From: Melastoma dodecandrum
Lineage: Eukaryota; Streptophyta; Magnoliopsida; Myrtales; Melastomataceae
DNA: 64,000 nucleotides
Assembly: GCA_029817715.1 (NCBI GenBank)
Contig: JARUPY010000474.1
Span: 7,130,001 to 7,194,000 of the forward strand
Direction: 5' to 3'
Shown: piece after piece, positions 31,907 to 44,255 of the stretch
How the letters are laid out: every line of letters starts with the position of its first letter
Position numbering within the stretch: the first letter of the stretch is position 1
Position numbers and translations under genes: made by a program
Notes under the pieces: generated by a model
The model's input: the letters and a program-made list of their open reading frames with translations, nothing else
Database searches by the model: none
What the model was told of the DNA's origin: nothing

Positions 31907-34110
31907 TGTATGGCAGAACCAATGCCTTCACGTTCGTTAGGGAGAAACATCAATTCTGTTCACCTTCGTGGTGAATTCAGTTTTATTCCAAAATATTGGG
32001 AATTGCTTGAAGATGCAGTCTCTCGTGATGAAGAAGTCCTTAGGAGGGCCAACGTATTTGGTGTCATACATTGTTCGCGTTATTGTTATGACCGTAACAC
32101 TAATGTCATGCGGGCTTTTTATGAAGGTTGGTATCCGGAGTTTAACGTCTTGAAACATCACGTGGAGCATTTTTTTTATTTCTCTTTGGGATCTCTATAA
32201 GTTTGGTGGGCTTCCTATTCCTGGTAGAATGTATGAGGAGACAATCCCTTGCTTGAAAGAGCTCACTGGCTCAAACTCCCGAAGCAGATTCCTTCCGAAG
32301 AGCTGCACATATCTATCTATTTACGACATTTTCTCGTCTTCAAAATGCTGAGGATGGTTATCATTCTATTTTCCAGTGCATTATGCGTACGGATAGTTAT
32401 CATTCTATTTTCATACTCACTTTCCTACTCTGAATGATGTTGTTGGCCCTCGGATGATTGGTTATTCTGGCGAAGGTGGGGCGCGTTACTTTGGTGCTCG
32501 TGCGGCTTGAGAACTTATTCGTCGGAGGGAATGCATTTGGTGTCATAACATCTTCCACAGAAAGGGCGTTCTTTGGACTGAGGATTCTTCTTACTTAGAT
32601 GAGGACTCATTGAGCTTTTTCATAAGCATCCGATCATGTTATTTGACATTAAGGCGTGACAACTCTTTTATTGTGGAACCTTATAATCCTCCGCACTTCA
32701 ACCGTCAACTTGGGTTTTGTCAGGACGTTCCATACACACTGAAGCGTGATATACGATCCTCCTCATTAAATGAAGGACACATATTGTGGTACATCTCAGT
32801 GCGAAACGAGACTAATTCTCGATTATATGTGCCTAGTGCTCTCGTTACTCATACTAAATTGGACACATATTGTACAAAGAGATACTTTAAATGGTGGAGC
32901 ATGATGATTACCTCAAATGCGGGATGAGGCACTGATTGTTAGGAAAAGTCATCCTCCCAGATGATAATACCCGGGAGAAGCTAGCCAAGCCAGCTGACAT
33001 AACCCAAAAGAAAATGCCTTTACCGCCAAATATAGGTATTCATAATCACACGTATCCTTCTTTATGTTTGTTTCTTTTTAACTCTTGGATGAGCATGCCT
33101 TGTTTTCATTGACAGCTGTACATTTTGTAAAGTCACAAACTCCAGATGTCAACAAACTTTTCAAGAGACAGAGGTGTTCGAGGCATGCATCTGGGGACCT
33201 TGATGTAGTCGAAGACGTGCCAGATAACATCATCCCGATTGGCAATGAGTTGGTGAGCATCTTATATCATTTAGGTACATGTTCTAAATGATTTGCACCT
33301 TATTTCGGCTATGTTTACTACTGCAGCCTGGAAATGAGTTGGATTGATTTCATGGGTGACAATGGTGAGCCTTCCGTATTTGACCCTTCCTGGTCAGGAG
33401 CTCCTGAAGGCGCTTCACAAGGATAAGCATGTCATGAAGGAAGTGATCTAGCTTGAGGGAAACAATGGTCCTTCTCATTTCGTTGATTTAGTCTCAACTA
33501 CACCAACTGTATCGTCTTTCTACTTTGGCTCTATAGCCTCACGAGCATATAAGAGGTTTGCGACTAGTATTTGGGATGATATCATTGAGAAGATTTCAAG
33601 GACCCCTTTTAGTAGAGGTCATGTTATTACCGAGGAGATTAAGAATGCTCTCAATCTCATCGATAAATGCGAGCATTTAGATCTGACTCTCATGCACTCT
33701 TTGATCAAGAAGAATACAAATAGCTTCATGCGATACTCAAACTTAGTGACAGCTACTAAAGGAGGGATGAGTGCCGCAAATCGTGACAAATAGGTGGTGT
33801 TGATCAGAAGTTGTCTCGTTGAAGCAGAAGCTGAAAAGAAGACCAACTTAGAAGGCCAGCTTGTTGACGATGCTATTCAGATTGAAGAGCTCCAAAGACA
33901 ATTATCTAATTGTATTAAGGCCAAGGTGGATTGGGAGGACATTCTCAAGAAGGTTATAACAAAGGTTAATGATACGGCTGCAAATGTTGAGGGCTTAAGG
34001 AATCCATGCGTGCTTTGGAGGGAGTCAACGTGGTCCGTGACAAGATCTTCGGTCTTTAGAAGAGCTTCGAGTTGATCGAGACCTCTCGTGAGGAGATTGC
34101 ACAATTTACT
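31907..34110 (+). pseudogene. Antisense extra ORF with plant mobile domain, inside the gypsy element
   Basis: It reads opposite to gag-pol, between integrase and the 3' LTR. From the ATG at 31910 it has FIPKYWELLEDAVSRDEEVL and YDRNTNVMRAFYEGWYPEFN. After a one-base shift near 32170 it continues ISLWDLYKFGGLPIPGRMYE, then VEPYNPPHFNRQLGFCQDVP at about 32670-32730. This order matches the plant mobile domain (PMD, aminotransferase-like) proteins. The tail (33794-34075) is coiled-coil-like and rich in Glu, Lys and Leu. Several frame breaks make this copy nonfunctional. Its role in retrotransposons is not known to me. Confidence 0.8.
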
Positions 34111-34425
34111 CTGGAGCCTTAAGCCTTTTTTTCTTTTCTAGTTCATTTAGGCTTTGAAATTCGATTCCGCCCCATGTTATGCAAGACCATAAATAATAAT
34201 CCGTTTCGTTCAATAAAAGTGGTTCGGAGTTTGTGTGAACCAGGATTATTTCATAATCTTTTTATTATGTCATTCACAATTTATACTCGTATGGGCCATG
34301 AGTAATACATAAAGATTTTTTTCTTGTTCTTTTTTTCTCTTTTATTTGTATTTTATTCTTTTTATTTTCTTACTTCTTTTTTCTTGTCATGCAGTTTAGG
34401 CTTATGCGACATGGAGCATTATTCT

Positions 34426-35420
34426 TCAGGCGTAATATCGTTTCAGAAATTTCCCATTGATCGGTTCGACGCGTAGTCCATCATGGTCGATTATCTTGTA
34501 CGGGCCCCCAGCGTAAACATCTTGGACTACGTATGGACCATCCCACTTGAATGTGAACTTACTCTCGGTCTTGTGCATGACAATTATGGTTCTTCTCAGA
34601 GCCAAGACAATGTCACCAACTTGAAAGGAGCGATGTTGTACTTTCTTATTAAATGATTTCGACATCCTTGCCTGTTAGCACTCAATCTGTTGTTAGGCTT
34701 CAAGATGTTTTCCATCCAAAGCTTCTAATTCCTATAAGCGTAGTCCCGCATTATCCTCTTGACAAAGTCCCTCATGTATGGCTAATCGTAGTGACGATAT
34801 TTGTCGTTCAAGTGGAAGGACCACCTCAACACCGTAAACCAATGAATATGACAGCATTTGAGTCGCAATTCTGTATGTCGTACTATGCCCAAAGAGCTTC
34901 TCCGTCTCGTTTATGTCAATCTCTTCTAGCTTTATCGACAACCTTTTTTAGGAGAATGCAAAGCGTCTTATTGAACGGCTCTGCCAACCCATTTGCATCT
35001 GCATTATACATGGAAGAGTTATACTATTTGAAGCCAAATTGCTCACAGAATTTATCCATGGCCTTATTAGAAAAGTTTCGGACGTTATCAGTAATGACGT
35101 AACGAGGCACACCATAATGAAAGATGATGTTATTTTTTATGAAGGTCATCACGGTTTCCTGCTTCACTTCCCGAAAGGGTGTAGCTTCTGCCCATTTGGA
35201 GAAGTAGTTAGTTACTTTCAGAATATACGAATGGCCCCCTAACAATTTGGGTGTAATGAGCCCTGCAACATCTAGCCCCCTGGGTTCAAATGACGAAGAT
35301 GCTATTGTAGGATGTAGCGGCTTGGGTGATTGATGGATGAAATTCGCATGAAGCTAGCAAGCTTGACATTTCTTAGCATACTTCATACAATCCTTTACAT
35401 TGTCAGCAAATAATAACCGA
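34426..35420 (-). pseudogene. Integrase region of the 12.9-kb gypsy element
   Basis: A zinc-binding remnant (DCMKYAKKCQAC) lies near 35340-35400. The catalytic core at 35024-35245 has VTNYFSKWAEATPF and YVITDNVRNF, matching the first two acidic positions of the D,D-35-E integrase, with Val-Arg in place of the usual Gly. The C-terminal segment at 34426-34665 (FQVGDIVLALRR, KWDGPYVVQDVYAGG) ends at a stop at 34426. No chromodomain is visible. Confidence 0.87.
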
Positions 35421-36249
35421 TTCTCTTAAGTTGAAAGTGAAGTTTTGGGCTGGATTGATGAGCTCCACAAACGCCAGAGTGTGCTTCCTCCATTGCAATA
35501 ACAACATCTTCTTCTCCAAGACACCGCAAGAACACTCATTCGGAAGATCGTCGATAAAGAGTATTCTTAAAGTATATAAACCGGGGAGCTCTTCGCTTGA
35601 TATCTACTTTCTATTTAGGATCAACCGGTAATTTTCCATATTCGAGAAAATCGATGAGTGGTTATCTCCAATCTTGATTTTCCACACGATAGACGGATAT
35701 GAGATTAACTTCGTTCGTCTCTTCCTCATCAGGGATTGGTAGAACCACCCATGCTTGGCATAATTTGATGCTCACCTATCTATCTACCGAAGTAAGTGTG
35801 GAGGCTAGGCTCGCCAAGGCATCCGCTTGTGCATTCTCCTTTCTCGATATATGACTTATTATAATGTTCATGAACTACCCTACGAGTTTAACCGCATAGT
35901 TATGATAAGACAAAAGCTCTGGCTTGTGAATCTCGTATGTGGATAACAGTTGATTGGTCACAAGCTTGGTATCTCCATATACTCTCAAACTATGTATTTT
36001 TGTTATCCATGGCCATTTCTAGCCCAAGTATGAGAGCCTGATACTCAACCATATTGTTTGAACATAATTGGGTGAGGGTATGTGCATAAGGGATGACGTC
36101 TTTATCAGATGTGATGAAGACGACTTCAGTTCCCGCGCCTCTTTAAGTAGCTGACCCGTCAAAGAACATCTTCCATTGAGGGGGAGCCTCTACCAACATT
36201 ACCTCATCATCGGGAAAACCTTCCAATCATCTGATACAGGATGGTCTGC
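35421..36249 (-). other. Linker between RNase H and integrase in the gypsy pol
   Basis: The region is expected to encode the RNase H end and integrase zinc finger start, but the frames are too broken to assign segments with confidence. Confidence 0.5.
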
Positions 36250-37640
36250 TAAGAAATCAGCCAAGGCTTGTCCATTCACCGCCTTTTGAGGAACATATAA
36301 AATATCGAACTCTTGGAGCATTAGTGCCCGCTTCGCGAAACGACCAGATAAAACTTGCTTTGACATGATATACTCGAGAGGATCTGCTCGTGATAAAGGG
36401 CGTAAAGTGTGCCTGCAAATAATGTCGCAACTTTTGTATAGCGAACATTAGAGCGAGACATGTCTTCTCAATTGGAGAATAATTCAACTCCGCACTAGTT
36501 AAGGTTCTGCTCAGGTAGTACGAAGCATTCTCCTTTCCGTCATCATTCTCTAGGGCTAACAAGACCCCTAATGAAGCTTCTTACGCTGCTATATGAAGCA
36601 TAAGTGGTGTTCTTTGTGTTGGAGCGTTAGAACTGGTGGCTTTGATAAGTAAGCCTTTATACTGTTGAATGCATTTTACATGGTTCGTCCCATTCGAAAG
36701 GATTATCTTTCTTTATCAATATGTGAAATGGATGGCATAATTTGACCAAGTTCGATATAAACCTCCGAATTCAAGTTTCCCTTGGAGGCTCTTCAACTCC
36801 TGTATATTCTTTGGCTCTGGTATTTTCATAATTGCATCTATTTGATTTATCGACTTCAATGCCTCGATGTCGAACGATAAATCCAAGGAATTTTCCCAAA
36901 GTGACTTCGAATGGACACTTCAACGAGTTCTTCTTCAGTTGATATATGCGCAGGCCGTCAAATACTTTTCTAAGGTCATCAATATGATCACGGCTTTGTC
37001 TGAATTTGACAACCAGATCATCCACGTAGCACTTTACATTCTTGTGGAGAATATCATCAAAGATCCATTGGATGGCTTGTTGATAAGTTGCTCCCGCGTT
37101 CTTCTACCCAAAAGGCATCACATTATAACAATATATTCCTTTCGGAGCACAAAAAGTTGTCATTTCCTCATCCTTCGGGTCCATTCGGATTTGATTATAT
37201 CCCAATGATCCATCCATAAAACCGAGGGCTACATAGCCAGTGATCATGTCTACCATTATCTCAGTGATCGGAAGAGGAAAATCATCATTGGGACACTCAT
37301 TGCCAAAGTCATGGAAATTAACGCAAACTCGGAGTTGGTCGTTCTTCTTCCTAACAGGTACAATATTTTCAATCCATGTTGGATATTAACTGCTTGAATA
37401 AATTCAGCTTCGATAAGCTTGTTAAGTTCGGCTTTTATCAATGGGATCAACTCTAGGCGAAAACGTCGTTGAGCTTACTTTATGGGACGAACTCCATGCT
37501 TTACAGCTAACTTATGGACTGTTACCTTTGGATCAAGATCGGACATTTCTTTATAGCTTCATGTGAAAACGTCTATGTATTCCTTTAAGAGTTTGACAAA
37601 CAAATCTTCTTCATGGGTCAAGCTTGCGCTAAGGAATGTG
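36250..37640 (-). pseudogene. Reverse transcriptase and RNase H region of the 12.9-kb gypsy element
   Basis: The pieces in order are the RT start (ELNKLIEAEFIQAV near 37430), the palm motif YVDDLVVKFRQSRDHIDDLR near 37000 with the catalytic V-D-D, GKFLGFIVRHRGIEVD near 36860, and RNase H-type text (ASYYLSRTLTSAELNYSPIE, CLALMFAIQKLRHYL) at about 36420-36530. Stop codons and shifts separate them. Function in an intact element: copying element RNA into DNA. Confidence 0.88.
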
Positions 37641-39030
37641 AGCGATGATCCCCTCCTTACCCGAGAATAACTTCTTTCAATTCGTCAACGGAAGATTTCT
37701 TCTCATCTTCGAATACTTCCGAAGCCTCTTTCGCATCATCTCCTTTAGCAGAAGTGTCTTCATTACCATCGGAAATTGTAATGTGGTGGGAAGCAACAAC
37801 ATCATCTTCATTATTACTTTGAGATGACACATCATTACTGCTCGTCGATACCCACGTCTTTGTGCCCATGTTTACTACTTCACCAGTAGTTATCTCGACA
37901 ATGGTTCGACGCTTCATTCGAGAGGGAGCTTTACTACGAAGATCCTTTGTGTCTTCTATAATAACCGGAATGTCCTCCTTCTGGTCAACCCACTTCCACA
38001 CCATAAAACTTCTTGGAGCTTGACCCCATCCTAGTTGTGCCAAACTCGTACATCAATCTCTTCTTTTTGGGTGCCCAGCCTATCAAATACCAATATTCGG
38101 ACATACGAGACTCCAAGCCGATCAAATACCGAAGTTCTCGTAGGTACCGTTGCGGTTTTATCATCGGCTTCGATGTATTGAGTGGAAATATTCTTCTCTG
38201 GGAGATTGACGTGCTTAGGAGCGACATATCCAAGACCAAATTTTGACTTCTGACCATCACTTCCTGGATTAGCTTCTTTTGAGGCGTCTCCAAGTGCCTT
38301 CAAGTCCTCTGTGTAGTCGGCTACAGAAATTAACCTGAATATATTTGGATCAAATTCGTTGGTGCACTTGTCAGACAATGAATTTATAGATAATTGCCCC
38401 CTATTTAGGTCGAACAAAACCTTTTAAAGGAGTACTTGTTTGAGCTATTGTCGTCATTTTTATCACTGGCCAATTGAGTTCCTTTGGCACCATTATTTCT
38501 TTAATATGGATACTCACAAAAGGTGGTTCCCCGGCTTTTTCGAGGGCTCTTGGGATAAAGCGCAAATTGATACACTTTGTTTTGCCCTATCATCCGTCCT
38601 CGTATCTTTAAGTGTAGGATCAACTGAATGGCTAAGACGTTTATGCTCGATTCCTTTGAGATACTCCTCGCAATTGGCTCAAGCTTTAGAACGTTTTCCT
38701 TAATTTCACCACCTTTGTTCAGATAAAATTTGGTATCGGCAAAGTATGACTCTACTTTTTTAAAGGGTTTTGCATTTGCCCATATTGTATGGGTTATTCT
38801 GTTTCACAAATTTAAAACATTGATGGAGTATGGATACAACAACTCCGTATTCATGCAGCCATGGTCGACCCAACAACATATTATAGGTGGTGTCGGAATC
38901 GATGACGTAGAACATCGCTCTAGCTTCCATATCTCCTATGGTGAGGGTGAGGCAGATCTTCCCAACAGCTTGTTCTCCCCCTGATTAAATCCTTGTATTA
39001 TTAGTCGGTTGCTTGATAAGTTTTCAACCC
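37641..39030 (-). pseudogene. Pol segment between protease and RT of the gypsy element
   Basis: Three minus-strand open pieces (37657-38043, 37985-38293 and 38031-38417) overlap in different frames, with Asp/Glu/Ser-rich text and repeated phrases such as FDRLG, typical of the unstructured spacer before RT in Tat-type elements. No catalytic motif is expected or seen. Confidence 0.55.
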
Positions 39031-39444
39031 CTAACCCAATCTCTTTAGGGCATTCAATGACAAGATATTAACAGTCAAACCTGGGTCGACTGAAATGCGA
39101 TTAACCTTCGTACCATAAGCATATCCTGATAGAAATAACAGCCGATTGTGAGATTTGTGACCTATAAGAAGATCTTCATCGAAAAATGTGATTGTTGGCC
39201 CATCTTCTCTTGACTTCACAATATTCATCACTGTAGGATTTTCTAGAGTATCAATCTTTATAGTTGTCACTTCTTTGTTCGCATCAACGTGGTAACAACT
39301 TCTAGACATATTTGCAAGTTTTCGAAAACGTTCCGGAAAGAAATCTCGTAACATAGCCGAGGTTGACTTCTTCAAGAACTGGTCATCTAGCGAACTCTCT
39401 TCTTTCGCTGTCTTCTTGGAGTCCACTTTTATTGGTGGCCTCAT
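39031..39444 (-). pseudogene. Aspartic protease region of the 12.9-kb gypsy element
   Basis: Near its C-terminus it contains VNRISVDPGLTVNILSLNAL. This is the retropepsin signature with the catalytic Asp kept but the next position Pro instead of Ser/Thr/Asn, so it is probably inactive even if translated. Upstream is a linker of about 110 residues. Confidence 0.8.
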
Positions 39445-39601
39445 TGTAATCTTACTCGCATAAGAGGCGTTTTCTTAACGGACTTAGAAGATTTCTTCCA
39501 GTTCCTTTTGTGAGTCACCAATGTCCAACCTTTTTCGGTAGATGCTTCTTCGGAGCTAACCACACAACTTGACAAGTTGGTCATATATTGTTGCATTATC
39601 A

Positions 39602-41563
39602 TCAGACTTGATAGGCAATCATCTCGGCAGGATCGAAAGTCCCGGATATGATGTTAGAAACATCATTTTCTGCAACAGTGATCACACTCGAGGGTGCAAT
39701 ATAGGCATCTAGATCAATCTTATTGTCATGTATGAGCTCCATGACCTTTTCTTTAAACACGAAGCACTTCTCAATAGAATGCTCTAAGACGTTATGGTAT
39801 TTGCAGAAGTTCGGATTCACAGCCAAATTAGCCTATCGTGGTCGATTTGATTGTGGAGTTCGATCATCTTGGAAGACAATAGCTAGTCAAATATTTCTGC
39901 AACATCTTCATCGGGAAAAGGATATTTCTTATTTTGCCTTTCTTCCAGAGTTGTCCCTGCAGGTAGTTGTCCCTCTGCTGGGACTTTCCTTTTGCAATTA
40001 GCACTTTGACAAGAGTTATATTTGTAGTCATCACCTGTTTCTTGCCATCCCTGAAAGCGGGCTTGTGCCCGGTTTTGTTTCATAGTCTTCATGTCCCCCT
40101 AGGTAGCTAAGGTATTGGGATGTTACTCATGTTGATTCCAACAGAGCTTAACTCCATGTCATGAGCTTTTGTCGCCAACTCCTCGAATGATCGTGGTTTG
40201 AGCCCTTGCAGAATATATCGAATCCTCCAGATCATGCCTTAAATGCACATGTCGATAGACGTTTCCTCTGACAAACGATCCTTGCAGTTCAAACATAGAT
40301 TCCTCCATCGTTGCATATAGTCGACGACTCGCCGACTATTCGATCATACTTACCACTCGCCGAGTGCTGTAGAAGCGATTCAGAAATTCCCTCTCCAATT
40401 GCTCCCAACTATCAATGGTGCCTGGCTTGAGGCCAATATACCAGTTGAAAGTGTTTCCCTTCAGAGAGCGAACAAATTGTTTAACCATCCAATCTCCATT
40501 ATTGCAAGTTTCCACAAAATGAGCCACGTGTTGACGTGGATTTCCCTTTCCATCGAACTGTTGGAAGTATGGAGGCTGATATCCCATGGGCATCAAGAGC
40601 CCTTCGATCCTCCGGCTGTAAGGCTTATAGTACACCGAAGATGATGATGATTTGACGTCAAGCTCCCACTTCACCACTTCTTTTGTTAGTTCCATCATTG
40701 CTTTTGCCGGAATTGGATCATCAACAACAGAAGCATGCTTTGCCAAATTATCAACATTCATGGCCTCATTTCCTTTGTCAACTTGGGTGCGCGAACTTTC
40801 CTCCATAGATGTTTTGTCGATGTCTTTACTCTCCAGCTTTTTGACGATGTAGTCCATCTGCTGCTCTCTTTCTTTCATGAAAACCATCATAGCATCTACA
40901 GTTTTTGTAAGGTGCGACCTGATCTTCCAGCGAAGGAGTATCCACTATCATCACTAGTATGACTTCAAAGCTTTTAGCTGAATCAGCTTTTAGGGAGGAA
41001 TCCGACGAAGAGTTGCTTGATAAGATATTTTCAAAATTTATCTGCCATACAAGAGATACTAAAACCTTGTCGAAAGGAGTGTCACCAGCAGTTGGTTGAA
41101 ACGACTTAGGGGAGACGGATCTAAGCATTTCTTCTATTTCCCCAGTTTGTTTGCGAGTCTTGGCCACGGATTAGGCATATGTCCACTTTGGAGAGTCCCC
41201 CTCATTGAGAACATCCTTGTAAGATTGGGAAGCCTTGTGAGAGATAGACTTGAGTATTTCTTCTATCTCTTCAGCTTGTTTGCGCATCTTGGCCACAAAC
41301 TAGGCATAAGTTCACTTTGAAGAGTCCCCCTCATTAAGAATATTCCTTTCAGCGGTATCCTTGTAAGATGGTGATGCCATGGGAGAGATGGACTTCAGCA
41401 ATTCTTCAGTCTCTTTATATGATTCAGCCATGGTCCTAGCCTTGACCAACTTTGAAAACTCAGTAGTTGAAGAGCCCCCAAACGAGAGTGAAGGTAAAGC
41501 AACAAGTCGATTATACGTGACAACATTCTTGACGTTAATCATCATTGATTGTGAATTCCTCAA
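39602..41563 (-). pseudogene. gag of the 12.9-kb gypsy element
   Basis: It is broken into several open pieces in different frames. The central capsid domain (40336-40890) carries QQFDGKGNPRQHVAHFVETC and NTFNWYIGLKPGTIDSWEQL, the retrotransposon gag signature, then FLNRFYSTRR. The C-terminal part (39602-39826) has FCKYHNVLEHSIEKCFVFKE, a zinc-knuckle-like Cys/His pattern. Frame breaks near 41300, 40850, 40300 and 39880 prevent a full protein. Confidence 0.85.
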
Positions 41564-41613
41564 AGTAAAGAGATGAGAGGTAGAAAGGTCTCACTAGGCG
41601 TACCGGAAATTTG

Positions 41614-42389
41614 TGAATGCTAAAATATCGCTGACGAAATATCAACGTACAAATTACTAAGTGAAAAATATAGCGGGTTCTGTCTCTAGTCACGGACGAT
41701 GCACGTGAGTTCTTTGATTCAATCCTCGAAGAATAATGGTTGTCAATGATGATCTTGAGCTCTGCAGAACTTCAGGATGATTTATTGTTGAAGTTGTCGG
41801 GGCCTTTGGGCTTGATCCGGCAACACTTCAGTAGCTTGGCGAAGTCGTCGGGGCCTATGGGCGTGATTCGACATAGCTTCGATAGTTTGATGAAGTCGTC
41901 GGGGCCTTTGAGCTTGATCCGACAGAACCTCGGGGTGCATTGTTGAAGAACACCAGTGCGATGGGCGTCGACAGAGCTTCGACGAGCGGGAAGCTGCAAG
42001 AATCTTCAAGAGCTCAAAGAGTCTTCTATCCACATCTATGTGTGTGTGTGTGTGTGTGGTGTGTGTATACATGCCTTGAAGTGGCCTCTATTTATGGGGC
42101 TCCAGGGTTGATTAGCTGGTTTCCCTATAATAGGTAACTTTTTGTTGACCAGACTATGGGTCGGACTTGAAATTCGGTTTAGTTTGGCCTAAAATGATTA
42201 TGTTCGGGTTGGGCTTATAAACCTTTTGTGACCCTATAAGAATATATGAGTTGAACCTTCCCCTCATTCACAGCCTGAATACCTACCATCTCATAGATTT
42301 GGGTTTATGGCCTATTTACAATCCATACAAATTAGACTTAATATGATGCCCGTGTTATGATGACTTTATAGACAAAAATTCAATGTCTT
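41614..42389 (-). repeat. 5' LTR (right) of the 12.9-kb gypsy element, 776 bp
   Basis: It aligns with the left LTR over its whole length, e.g. GTGAAAAATATAGCGGGTT near the inner end and GCCCGTGTTATGATGAC near the outer end. Its outer terminus has decayed from the expected TG. The TATA box is changed to CATAAATAGAGG (about 42085). The 171-bp excess over the left LTR is largely the 51-bp repeat array at 41791-41940. Confidence 0.85.
41791..41940 (+). repeat. 51-bp unit, three copies, in the right LTR only
   Basis: Units start at 41791, 41842 and 41893 with AAGTYGTCGGGGCCTWTG followed by GCTTGAT-type sequence; the first two are exactly 51 bp. The corresponding place in the left LTR has only a single short GCATCGGGGC-like remnant. 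Because 51 is a multiple of three, the array keeps spurious open frames. Confidence 0.85.
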
Positions 42390-43700
42390 AATTGAGTTTT
42401 CAATTAATCTAGACAAATCCCATGATAGTTTACCTTATAAAAGGAACTGAGATTACACATCAATTAAAAATATGTGGTCGGTGTATTAAGACGAGAGGCA
42501 GGTAAACTGTATAATCGTCTTGACTCGATTCTCTCACATTTGTATGCCTGGGAGACCTAGGAGTTGTGTGTCAACCTAGTTGTCTAGAGAGAGATTGCGT
42601 ATCTTTAGAGCGTCAACGGGACGCGGGCGAATTATCTACAATTTGCTTTGTGTCTTGGGTGTCTATGTAGTAAATAGTTGCTAACATCATGAAATCATTC
42701 TCGTTTTGTCCTTTTTAGGTAGTTGCAAACCGGCGAAGCTTGTGCAATTAGAAATGAACTTGTAGGTGTGCACTAGAAATCTCGTGCCTATAAGGTAGAG
42801 TTTGAGTGTGAGAACACTAATGGAGTTAACAAATTTTCCCCCGAGCACAAATGTTGTAAATATGTCTCGACGTCCTGGAGGGACCAGAAAATTATAGGCA
42901 AAATTTCACTAGGAGCCGTCGGATTAGAAAATCTCACCCTAGGCATTGGGTGTGCAATGAGTGAATCATAATTATGGCAATGGTACACGCCTTTACTGTG
43001 TGGGAGATGGATTCACAAGTCATGTTTTGGTGTATGAGAAACTATTTGTTTATTTTGATCACACTGTTACTGCAACTCTCTTGCTGTGTCGGTGATTTTA
43101 TAGTCATGCTTACGAGGAAGAAATACTTGTTATGGGAAAAATCATTTGAACCAAATTTGCTTAATGTTGGAAATGAGGAGTTATCTGTTGTGTGAATGGT
43201 TCGTTAACCATAAGAGATTCTTCTATCTATTTAAGGATTTGTATCTTACTCTGTGAGGGATATTGTTAGCCTAGTGTTAGGTATATTGTACAAATTATAT
43301 TATAAAATAGAATTACCATGGTGGTAGAAAGTGGACATAAGTAAGTTTAGGTTGAATTACTATAAAAATTAATAATGTATTCATTTCAATCGCCTTACAC
43401 TATGACGTTTGATCAGCCTATCATATCGAGTGACAATAACAACGATCACATCCTCATACATGAGCTACGCTTTGTTGTACGATACAATTCTTACGTCTCG
43501 AATAAAGTCCGTGTACTTGTCTTCATATATTAGAAAACTCGTACCATCAGTAAATCAACCTGTACCATCAGTAAATCAACCTTCTACTAAACAAACAAGC
43601 AATACATTTCGGATTTCTTTGATATACTAATTATGTCAAAGCTATTGGAGTTAGTTCTTTTTTTTTTTTTAAGATATCCCCCCGGACGCGGAAAGGTGAA
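42390..43700 (+). other. Right arm of the interrupted Copia LTR and further repeat debris
   Basis: 42395-42830 looks like the remainder of the Copia 3' LTR, with TATAAAAGGAACTG and GCCTGGGAGACCTAGGAG. Its terminus is not clear; AACACTAATGGAGTTAACA near 42811 is a candidate. 42830-43700 has no gene. A 20-bp unit GTACCATCAGTAAATCAACC is repeated twice at about 43541-43581. Confidence 0.5.
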
Positions 43701-44255
43701 CCATTCATGCACGTGTCTAATTTTAGTTACTGGGAATTTTTAGGACTTCGCAATTGGCGCACTCTTTTGCGAAGTCATCCGGTGAAATCCCAGGAAAAGG
43801 AGAGAAGAAAAAACAAAGCAAATCAAATCAAAGTCCAATTGTTTGAATTCAGAGGGTCAATTATTACAGCCTTGACCTTTGTTTTTTTCCTAAATCGAAA
43901 CCTCAGATCAATCAAAGTCGTGCGTGGCTGTTCTGTCTGCAGCCTTTTTGTCCTGTCGGTTGGGAAGGAACGCGGAAACAAGGAAAGGAGGGGGAAGACG
44001 CTGCAATCACGATCGATTCGGTGACTGCGGTGGCCGATCGTCATTGTTTGTTCGTACATCTTTTCCGACAACAACGTCGGTTGAAACAAACCTCCCTTCC
44101 AAGTAACCGCGGAAAGATTCTTCCTTGTAAGAACAGAACATCCGCTTGCCTTAAAGACCCACAACGATTTCGCCCGCCCCCTGCCCGAAAGATCGAAACT
44201 TTAGCCATACCCAGATCCGGCATTGCCGTGTTTCGGGTTCCCCTGATAGCCGCTG

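Larger units (their letters stand above)
29507..42389 (-). mobile_element. Complete but decayed Ty3/gypsy element (Tat-like), 12.9 kb, TSD AATTG, with antisense extra ORF
   Basis: The two LTRs (29507-30111 and 41614-42389) are clear relatives flanked by AATTG at 29502-29506 and 42390-42394. Read on the minus strand from the right, the order is LTR, gag, protease, RT/RNase H, integrase, then a 4.3-kb segment with a plus-strand plant-mobile-domain ORF, a polypurine tract and the left LTR. Extra, sometimes antisense, ORFs between pol and the 3' LTR are known in the Tat lineage, which supports the classification. Every protein region has frame breaks. The element sits inside the 3' LTR of the Copia remnant, so it is the younger of the two. 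Confidence 0.9.

Noticed and set aside
41740..41946. Small ORF with 17-residue repeats
   Set aside because: Product of the 51-bp repeat in the LTR, open in more than one frame.
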